The notes below the pieces were generated by a model. That model was not told the origin of the DNA. It ran no database searches and saw only the letters and a program-made list of their open reading frames with translations. Both the position numbers and the translations under genes were made by a program. Of a stretch of 64,000 nt of DNA, positions 52,995-62,442 are shown piece by piece; position 1 is the stretch's first letter, and every line of letters starts with the position of its first letter. The DNA lies in NCBI GenBank assembly GCA_025766275.1, contig JAFKAC010000093.1, positions 62,001 to 126,000 on the forward strand, written 5' to 3'. Source of the stretch: Lactarius indigo. Lineage: Eukaryota; Basidiomycota; Agaricomycetes; Russulales; Russulaceae.

Positions 52995-55900
52995 ATGAGC
53001 CGAGTGCAAATACATTGTCATGGCTGCAATCGGGCATTCACCCCTCATGGCTTTTCCCAACACATCAACAGGACTCAGCTTCTGAGCTGCCACGCCCAGC
53101 GTGCGGCCATACAATTGCCCACCACATGTCAAACTCAAGGGTCTAACTTAGTGGCAAACCCAGGTCCCACATCATGGGACCACAGCGAATTTTCTCACCA
53201 TGGTGACACTGCTGAGGCTGTTGGCTGTGAGGACACTGCTGCCAAGTGCAAGGACACCGCTGCCAATTGTGAAGACGCTGTTGCCGACACCTCTGATCTC
53301 GCTGACACCATAGATGCCGATCTTCTCGAAATACTAGTTCAGAACTTTGGTTGTTGCACTAACCCTCACCAGGAACATTCCGTGTCACCAGACCAGCTGG
53401 ATCAGCCACCATCTAGGTCACCGCCATCAGACCCAGCACAGCCCCTACACTCCAACCCCAGTGATACGAACCCCAGTGATACGAATGGCCCCCTGTTGGT
53501 CATCGACTGCTTTCCACATGGTAGTCCAGGTGCACCGATACCTGGCACACTTCAAGGCTCTCATGTATATCAGTCCAGTCAAGACAAGTTTGGGTCCTCA
53601 ATTTGGGCGCCGTTCCGCTCACAATGTGACTGGGAGATCATGCGTTGGGCTAAAATGTGGGGACCAACATTGTTGGCTGTCACCAATATACTTGCAATCC
53701 CTGAGGTATGTGGACGCTTATTGTTTTCTCGCATAACTAATACATATTGTAAGGTCATTGACGAGCTTGGGCTGTCATATCACATGCCCAATGAATTGAA
53801 CAAGATCATTGACGGCAAGCTACCAGGGCATCCTCAATTCAAGTGCAAGGATATGACCATTGCGGGCATTACCCTCCAATTCTACTTCCATAACATCCTG
53901 CAATGTATTTGGACCCTTTATGGCAACCCTGAGTTTGCACGTGACCTGGTGTTTGTGCCAGAGCACCACTACACAGATCATGAGTGGACCTGCTGCATGT
54001 ATAGCAAGATGCACACCAGTAACTGGTGGTGGGCAGTACAGGTGCACCTTCAATTTCTTGAACTGTTTCATGTACTTAGGATTTGTGATAGACATCCCTT
54101 GAAGCTCACCAGCCAGGCACAACTGTCGTCCCAGTGGTCCTCTCCTCTGACAAGACCCAGCTTACCCTCTTTCATGGTAAGGCTGCCTACCCTGTTTATC
54201 TCATGATCGGAAATGTTCTGAAGGATATCCATTGAAAGCTGTCACGCCACACTCAGATGCTGATCGGCTACATTCCCACTGCCCACCTTGAAGGAATTGG
54301 CAATAAGTCCGCTCGGCAGCATGCACTTGCAAACATATTCCACTTTTGCATGCGGAACCTCCTGGCCCCAATTGTGCCCCACAGCGAAATGGGCATCGCA
54401 ATGATGAGTGGCGATGGGGTCTGGTGCCGGTGCCATCCCATTTTTGCTATGTTCATCAGTGACTACACCGAGCAAGCACTGGTGACTTGTACATTCAATG
54501 GCTGGTGCCCAAAATGTATTGTGCACCATGACGACCTCGGTGACTATTCCAGGTCCCCTCCCCGTGATTACAACAAAGCCCTGGAATCTTTTGTTTGGCA
54601 GATGGGGACATACATGCATTCCATTCAGTTTGTCATGAAGCCAGCCTCAAGCCAGTCTTCCATCCATTCTGGGAGGCGCTTCCCCTCACTGACATCTTTG
54701 TCTCGATCACACATGACATTTTACACCAAATGCTTCAAGGTGTCATGAAGCATTTGGTTGCATGGCTGATAGGCGCCTTTGGACCGGCACAAATTGATGT
54801 ACAATGTAGGTCTTTGCCACCCAATTGTTGATAAGTGACCCTTGCGCACTTAGCGGCTCGTACGGACCGGACTTGCAGCATGGACTGCTTTAGATAAGAT
54901 TAATTAAGACTTGTAGATTACTTACATTTGATCTGTACAATCTAACGCTGATCATTGTGTCATGTATGACATCATGTACTATGACATCATGTAGAACACT
55001 CCGGACTCTTCATTGTATTCTGTCCTTTGTTCTCCTTTAGTTCTTATCTTTATTATGATGTCACTATGATATCATCCTTGTCTGGACTTTCCTTGTTCTT
55101 GCACGCCTTGTTCTCTTTACACACACTCCTTTGTCCTATTGTAGAACAATGCGTCCCTTGTAGTCTGTGACACTCTGTTACTTACCTTGTAGTTGTGTCA
55201 CCCTCCTGTATAGTATAAGTAGTAGTGCTTGTGCACTCCTGGTCCACATCAGTTCCCTCACTGTTGTGTGCCAGGTATGTCTCTTCCTCTCAATTGTAAT
55301 ATCAGTTCCCTCACTGTTGTGTGCCAGACTTCCACTTTGCTTCACTCTGCTTGACACCCCTGTGCTGCTTCCAGTCACCCCCTATATCTCACCACAGACT
55401 TCTTAGCCCTCTGTGAGTATAGTTCCTATGTGTCTGTTCATCACCAATCACCACGTCATGACCTTTGCCAGGGGCATTTCGACCCTTTCTCGGGTCTCAG
55501 GTCTTGAACACAAAAACATGTGCCACATCCTCCTTGGTCTTGTCATCGAGCTTCCATTTCTGTCTGGAGGGTCTCCTGTGCAGGTTATTAGGACCGTGCG
55601 TGTGCTACTTGACTTCTTGTATCTCATGCAACTTCCATCCCACACTACTGAGACTTTGCTTTACCTTGAAGAGTCCCTGGCCTGATTTCATGAAAATAAG
55701 GGTGTATTTATTGACCTCGGCGTCTGCGAACACTTCAACATCCCCAAGGTCCACAGCCTATTACATTACAAATCGTCTATTACCCTTTTCGGCAGCACAG
55801 ACAATTACAACATGGAGCAAACAGAGTGGCTCCATATCGACTTCATGAAGGACGCATACCATGCAACCAATCATAAGGACAAGTACCCTCAGATGACCAC

Positions 55901-56596
55901 ATGGTTGGAGCGCCGTGAGAAGATACAACAACACATGAAGTTTATTGCATGGCGGCAGCAGGCTCAACACAACAGCGCTTAACACTCAGAGCCAATTGGC
56001 CCTTCTAAGCCAGTTCTGCGGGCTGTCCAAATGGCTCAAAATCCATCTCTGAAGGCTGTTTCTTTCAATGACCTCACTGACAAATACAGAGCTTTTGATT
56101 TTCAAGATGCACTTGCCAATTTTATCGCTCAGCTCAATCACCCCCAAGCCTCCACAGCAGTGCTGAGAGCTCTGGCTGAAGACACATTGTTACCATTCCG
56201 CCATGTCCCAGTATTCCACAAAATCAAATTTGCATCAACACCTGACCCCGAAGTTATTGACGTTGTTCATGTTCAGCCAGATCAAAGGGACGCCCATGGG
56301 CACACAATACCATCACGTTTCGATACAGTCATTGTCCGCAGCAGACCTCAAGATAGTGCGCGTGGGAATAAAGGTCAGTTCAAGCCATATTGGTGTAAGG
56401 GCCCATCTAACTACTTTTCAGGTCTCTGAATTGCACAAGTTCACGTGGTATTTCAACTACCGAGAAAGGTGCTTCCCCAACTCTTCCTGTCCATGGATGT
56501 TGCCCTACCAACCCATCTCGCATACATGGAATGGTTTTCACCCATTCCCACCACACCCAACAGCAACAGTCGTCTCTTCAAAGTGTCTAGGTTAAC
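52995..56596 (+). pseudogene. Plavaka-type transposase, interrupted and decayed
   Basis: Starts at ATG 52995 with a zinc-finger-like CHGCNRAFTPHGFSQH, then a Ser/Pro/Asp linker with short tandem repeats. The conserved block follows: DWEIMRWAKMWGPTLLAVTN, an intron near 53706-53752, LPGHPQFKCKDMTIAG, a second intron near 54035-54120, SSDKTQLTLFHGKAAYPVYL (first catalytic Asp), GWCPKCIVHHDDLGDY, FWEALPLTDIFVSITHDILH and LSRVSGLEHKNMC. Defects: TGA at 54233-54235, a frameshift near 54585, the solo LTR-Z at 54826-55443, and TGA at 55683-55685. Plavaka elements are CACTA-like DNA transposons common in Agaricomycetes. I could not identify its terminal repeats. Confidence 0.85.
54826..55443 (+). repeat. 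solo LTR-Z (618 bp) in the Plavaka transposase
   Basis: TGTTGATAAG...GTTCATCA, target duplication CCAAT at 54821-54825 and 55444-55448; removing it rejoins CRSLPPN to HHVMTF. TATA-like TATAAG at 55214, then two copies of a 26-nt block (55249-55274, 55302-55327). The first copy is followed by GTATGT (55275-55280). Confidence 0.95.
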
Positions 56597-57535
56597 TCGA
56601 AATGGTCAGCGTCTGGCTAGCGTTATCCCAGTAGATGATATCTACTCTAGTGTTCATTTATTGCCCCGCTTTGGTCAGCTTGGGGACACTCCCAGATGTA
56701 ATACATTTTTGGTATTGGAATTATGCCAAAGCTTTTACATAAATCTGTTTAGTAGCCAAGACATTTATCTCCTATTTTTGTAGATAATTAGCATTATGTC
56801 ATCCCCCATACAAAGGTGCTTTTGATTATCAGCTCCTAGTGTGAATTACTCTTGCACTATCTCTCTTTCTCAGGATATTAATAAACTACAGGCGCTTATC
56901 CTTCACTAGTGCGGGAGGTTTTTCCTGATGCTCAAGGTATGAGGGTGGTCATTGCATGATTGGTACTAACCATGGCAACAGGGCCCTTGACAGTCTCTGT
57001 CAGAGAGAGCGATGTGAGGATGGATGGACATGTCCCTGCATTGTGGTGATCACCAGGGTGATCTGGGTGCAAGTGTAGCGAGGTCGGGAATATAAACAGT
57101 GGGCTATGGTCAATAGTGATCAAAAATGGTCATGCATGCCTCCATGAGGGGGAAAGTTAAAAAGTCGAAATGTGCAAAGAGCCTTAAGGGTGCTAAGGAC
57201 AGTCAGGACGAAAATGGAAAATGTTCAAATCATCCTAAGGACGCTAAGTGCTAAGCATGCTATCGTAAGCCAAGGCTTGGGTGTGCACAAGGGACTTGTC
57301 CCTAATAGAAAAGCCAGGCCGAATTACCAGCCAAACTCATCCGCACCATTGCGCATTAGGCCCTGGGCCATATACCTGTCGAAATGACTTTTTCGTTATT
57401 TCCTGCTGTCTTCATGCTTCGTGTACTTGCCCACAAGGGTCTGCAGCCCCCAAAATATCAGCCCTCCCAAGAGATTCTCGCTTGCGGACTGGCTGCTACC
57501 TGCCTTGCTACCTGCACCTCTTCATTCCAATGGAG
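56597..57535. other. no gene recognised; possible Plavaka 3' flank
   Basis: No coding sequence recognised. It should include the 3' end of the Plavaka element, whose terminal repeat I could not define. A part near 56975-57070 resembles 4100-4190. Confidence 0.4.
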
Positions 57536-58822
57536 TGTTGAGACGTGACTGTTAAAGTCACATTGTCGTGCCTCTGCGGGGGCGTGGTCTTCTGTAATGG
57601 CTTCCTGTCACGTGGCAGTCGACAGCCAAGTCGGATCGGCACTGTGTGCAACGACTCCTAAGGTCCTCTGTAACAGCTCCTATGCCAAGGTAGCTGAGTC
57701 TGTGGCGATCCCCCTATGCTGAGGTGGGAAGGTCCTTCTGTAACAGCCCCTTGTGCTAAGGTGACTGAGTCTGTAGCAATGGACGAGCTCAGTGGCCTAA
57801 GTCCAAAGGTCACGTGTCACTGGGCTGGCCAGTAAGACAGGAAGAGGGTGAGAGCGAAGTCGAGGGGAAGCCTGCACAGAGGCTGAGAGGGGAATGGCCC
57901 AAATAGGATAAGGGTCAAGGGTCAGAGTCAAGGGCTTGAGTGCTGAAGGGACTGAGGCACTCAAGGAGTCAATGGAGATACAACGCAGATGATTGATTAA
58001 GCCAAAGCTAAGGAGCTAGGGCGCACTACAGGAGTCCCTATATAGTACAGGATTGCGCCTGAGCGCATAATGCTACTGGTTGCTATAGATAGAGTAATGT
58101 GCTGGCAAGATGATGCTAGTATCGCACAAGATGGTGTCATGCCAGCAGGGTAGCGAGGAGACAGACAAGAATAGCACAGAAGGTGCTAGAACAATCAGAT
58201 AAGAAGAAGCATAGGCTCAAGAAAGGTAACTACTAAGAAAGGGAATGGATCAGATAAGGGTAGAAAAGTAAGGGCAGAAAGGGAAAGGTAATAGGGGAGT
58301 TCGTGACACACATGTCTCGTGGGATCTGATTGAGTCAGCCCACATACTATATATGGTATCTGTCCCTTATGGACTTATGGACACTCCGGACTCATATGGA
58401 CTGCTTTTGTTTATCTTTATTGTTAGATCCATATATGGTTCTTATTGTTCTTTCAATTGTTAAGATACCAGTATTGCCTGCTTTAGGCAACTATTGTTCT
58501 CTGCCATCCAATGGCATTTCTCCCTCTGGCGCACAGACCACCTGCATTGTGTTTGGGTCACCAGTGTGCACAGACCATTATTATCTAAGTGTCCTGTATA
58601 TAAGGACTGCTGTTTTCGCCTCTACACTTCAGAGTTCCCTTCACCTCTGAAGTGTAAGTCCTATCTCTTTTACTTCTCTTTTTACCTTTGCTCATAGACA
58701 TTCCTTCATAGTAACTTGTCTACTAGGTATGCAGTTGTAATAGAGTTCCCTTCACCTCTGAAGTTAACTTGTCTACTAGCTGTTCAAGCTTATCTCTTGC
58801 TTGTTAGTTCTGCACTTCAACA
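57536..58822 (+). repeat. Copia-C 5' LTR with duplicated start region
   Basis: Starts TGTTGAGACGTGAC (preceded by GGAG) and ends CTTCAACA before the primer site; about 537 bp without the nested LTR-X. TATATAAGG at 58597 predicts a start at 58631. Copy 1 (58631-58653 plus 58712-58726) is split by a GT-AG segment 58654-58711 (58 nt, GTAAGT...TTCATAG). Copy 2 (58742-58779) is identical without it. Confidence 0.85.
57564..58308 (-). repeat. solo LTR-X (745 bp) in the Copia-C LTR
   Basis: Reverse-oriented; target duplication CACAT at 57559-57563 and 58309-58313. Matches 61528-62281 and 13058-13796. Confidence 0.95.
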
Positions 58823-59832
58823 GGTTATGGGCCCTGATGCCTAATAACTAACTTGCTCTTATCAGATCTACTTGTGTCACTTTGCTCTCTCATCAGACCA
58901 CATATTTCTTGCCGTCACCTACATCCTCAGTGAGCATCCTCTATCCTCTTTCGACACACCCTTCCTTTCTTGTCCACCATGACTTCAGTCATGTGCCATT
59001 TTGGCTAGCCTCCTAAGGAGGTTCTCATGAAAGGTTTTACATAACCTTAAATTCCTCTGTGCGCACTACCACACTTTCATTACCCGGTTTTCGCCCGGAA
59101 GTGCTTTCATAGGCCAATAGGGGAAGACCCTTGCGGCTATAGGCCTCTCTAATGGTTGGGTGATACTTGGTTAATACCTGGGTCACTTTAAGGGGTGTGA
59201 AGGCCTGGTTAATAGTCAAACCCAGAAGTCCTTCCCTCTGATACAACTAGGAGACGCTACTTTAGTACTATACATAGTAGCTATGACTGGACCTCTGCTA
59301 GGAGAAGTATTTGCTCCCTTTGTGCAGGATTCGCTGCATAGCATGTATCACTAGTCTAGTTACTTAGTACCAAGACCCTTAATGGTCTGTTCTAGAGACT
59401 CCACAGACAGAAGATTCAGTTGTTATGGGAGTTGATCCCTATCACTGTCTCTTGAACTTGCTGTTGGCTCCTCTCTAGGGTACTACCCTTTACTATAGAT
59501 CCTTAGTAGCCCCAGCATCAAGGCTGTAAAGCTGAGGGATACAGAGACTTAGTAGTCCTTCACCGGACCAAAAGCTCCTATTCCGTTGAAGCCAACAAAG
59601 CTGTTGCATGACTATTACCCATAGTAACATTTGGGCTTTGTGGATCTTAGTATAAGGCAGCCATCAGTACAAATGATTCCACTATGTAACCATATCCAAG
59701 TCGCACACACTTGAGGCATGACACCATATGTGTTATGGAGTATAGCGCTCCCATGGCTGGACCTTTACCTTCTCTACCAAGATCTGAGCTGGTTCTGACT
59801 GCTCCTCAGAACCAGATTCACAAACATCTCAA
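58823..59832 (+). promoter_or_regulatory. Copia-C primer-binding site and 1-kb leader
   Basis: Begins GGTTATGGGCCCTG as in Copia-A and Copia-B. The following 1 kb shows no conserved frame and, unlike the gypsy leaders, contains many ATGs. A spliced leader is possible. Confidence 0.7.
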
Positions 59833-61527
59833 ATGTCTTTCCACCTTGTCTTCCCTCCGTCCGTCACCCTCACCAAGTTGGATGGCACCAACTGGCAGAC
59901 CTGGTCTGCCACCTTCACCTCCCTCATGCTGATGAACGGGTGCAGCAGGCACCTCACACACGGTGCTCCTGCGTCTGTACCCCAACATCCCCCTCTAGCA
60001 GCAGGTGCTGTTGGGCCCACTGGCCCTACAGATGAGGGACTTGCCATCCTTGCCCTCTGGGCAAAACAGGAGGAGGTCATCACTGGCCTCCTATTCCTAT
60101 CAGTGACAACGGAGGTCTTGTCTGGTATTCACTCCTCCCACATCTTTCCAACTGTCCATGACAAGTTTGTGGAACTGGAGAACCTCTATGGTCAGGTTGG
60201 CTCTATGGCCACCTTTAAGATTTGGGTGGGCTTGGCAAATACCAAGCTTCAGGAAGGTAGCCCCTTCCTACCTCAGCTCCAAAAAATGCTGGACCTGAGG
60301 AACACCCTGGTGGAACAAGGGATGCCCATCTCGGACATGCAAATGTCCTTTATTCTACTAGACGCACTCCCCCCATCTTACAGCACCATAGCTGGCACCA
60401 TCCTGGCCTCTGGCCCCCCCTCTAACCTCCAACCTCAGGACCTCATCAACAGGTTCATAAATGAGGAATCTTGTCTCGCAGGTCCCGTGGCATCCTACAA
60501 TAAGGTCGCCCCCGTCAAAAAATCTTCGGCCCCTCACGCTCATGAGGCGCGGCCATCGGGCAGCTCTGTGTCTTCAGACATAATCTGCCACTACTGCAAA
60601 AAACCTGGCCATAAAAAGCCAGAATGTTACAAACTCAAACGGGACCAGGAGAATGCCAAGAAGGGGAAGGCAGGACAGCGGGCGAAAGCCACCCAGAATA
60701 CCACAGTAGAGGTGCTGGACTCACTTCCGGCAAACAGGTTAAATAATATACCTGTACCAAAGAGCCGACTATTTACAATAGTTAATGGCTCTGGCAAAAT
60801 AGAGGAGGTACATGAAGTACCTCAGGTTTCCCTTTACACGATGGGTACACACAGTACCCAGATTGAATCAAAATGGATGATGGACAGTGGGGCATCTGCA
60901 CACTTTACACCACACATAGAAGACTACGACACCTACACACCTCACAAAGGTGTTGAAGTTCTTCTAGGAGATAACTCCCTTCTAAGGAGTGTTGGTACTG
61001 GAACAGTAACAATCCATACCAACTTCGGGTATGACCTAAAAATCTCCAATGTGCTGCACATACCCAATACGCATTCGCGCATACTGTCCACCCCTGCCCT
61101 AACTGCTAAAGGGGCCATAGTAAGTTTTGATGCCACTACCTTCACCATAAGGTATGATGGGAAAACCATAGCGGAAGGACACAAGGCTTCAGGCCTATAT
61201 TGGCTTGATGGGCACCATGAAGTAAATGCCCAAGCAACTGCATCTGCTAGCCTTGATGTCTGGCATCAGCGCATGGGACATATGTCCAAAGAAGCACTCC
61301 AAAGATATGCTCCCAAGTCTGTAAAAGGACTTAACATAGATGAATCCCCTGAGGAAGAAGGTCCCTGTCATGGGTGTGAACTTGGCAAGTCCACCCGCAA
61401 ACCTTTTCCTCCCTCCCAGAAGCATGCACAAGAATCCCTTGAACTTGTGCACAGTGACCTTGTTGGCCCACTACAGAGCAACTCTATCCAGGGCAACAAA
61501 TACTTCGCCACCTTCATAGATGACTTC
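59833..61527 (+). CDS. Copia-C gag-pol, cut off in the integrase by the LTR-X element
   Basis: Open from ATG 59833 (MSFHLVFPP). Gag (LTKLDGTNWQTWSATFTSL; LQKMLDLRNTLVEQGM), CCHC knuckle CHYCKKPGHKKPEC (about residue 255), protease MMDSGASAHFTPH (about 350), then the pre-integrase zinc region (WHQRMGHMSKE to CHGCELGKS) and the start of the integrase core (VHSDLVGPL, FATFIDDF). At 61528 the frame enters LTR-X, 565 codons from the start. No stop or frameshift before that, so the element was probably intact when hit. Confidence 0.92.
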
Positions 61528-62293
61528 TGTCACGAACTCCCCCATTACCTTTCCCTTTCTGCCCTTACTTTTCTACCCTTATCTGATCCATTCCCTTTCT
61601 TAGTAGTTACCTTTCTTGAGCCTATGCTTCTTCTTATCTGATTGTTCTAGCACCTTCTGTGCTATTCTTGTCTGTCTTCTCGCTACCCTACTGGCATGAC
61701 ACCATCTTGTGCGATACTAGCATCATCTTGCCAGCACATTACTCTATCTATAGCAACCAGTAGCATTATGCGCTCAGGCGCAATCCCCGTACTATATAGG
61801 GACTCCTGTAGTGCGCCCTAGCTCCTTAGCTTTGGCTTAATCAACTATCTGCGTTGTATCTCCATTGACTCCTTGAGTGCCTCAGTCCCTTCAGCACTCA
61901 AGCCTTTGACCCAGAACCTCTGACCCTTGACCCTTGTCCTCTTTGGGTCATTCCCCTCTCAGCCTCTGTGCAGGCTTCCCCTTGACTTCGCTCTTACCCT
62001 CTTCCTGTCTTACTGGTCAGCCCAGTGACACGTGACCTTTGGACTTAGGCCATTGCGCTTGTCCATTGTTGCCGACTCAGTCACCTTAACACAAGGGGCT
62101 GTTACAGAAGGACCTTTCCCACCTTAGCACAGGGGGATTGTCGCAGACTCAGCTACCTTAGTACAGGGGCTGTTACAGAAGACCTTAGGAATCCTTCCAC
62201 TCAGTGGGGATCCGACTCGGAGTCCTTTGCCTCAGGCAGGATCTGTTACAGAACGACGTGCGCCCCCGCAGAGGCGTGACATAAGCCAAAGCT
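61528..62293 (+). promoter_or_regulatory. LTR-X 5' LTR, promoter and self-priming primer-binding site
   Basis: LTR of 754 bp. TATATAG at 61793 is followed 35 nt later by AGCTTTGGCTTA (61828-61839), whose exact 12-nt complement TAAGCCAAAGCT starts right after the LTR (62282-62293). U5 contains degenerate tandem blocks with ACAGGGGCTGTTACAGAAG near 62090-62180. Confidence 0.75.
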
Positions 62294-62442
62294 CCTCAGA
62301 ACCTAGCCAACGCACCGGCTGGGACCCCAGAAGAAAGACCATCGATAGTGACACTTGCCAGTGCACTAGTACCACCGACGTACACCCAGAACCACTCACC
62401 ACACCCCGGAAGCACCCGACAGAACCCCGACAAAACTCCAGC

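Larger units (their letters stand above)
57536..61527 (+). mobile_element. Copia-C, Ty1/copia element, 5' part only in window
   Basis: 5' LTR 57536-58822 (with a nested solo LTR), tRNA-Met-type primer site at 58823, leader, then gag-pol from 59833 until the LTR-X element interrupts it at 61528. The remainder would lie to the right of that element, outside the window. Confidence 0.9.

Noticed and set aside
50133..55443. The two LTR-Z copies as the two LTRs of one element
   Set aside because: They are in opposite orientation and each has its own target duplication (TCACT; CCAAT), so both are solo LTRs.
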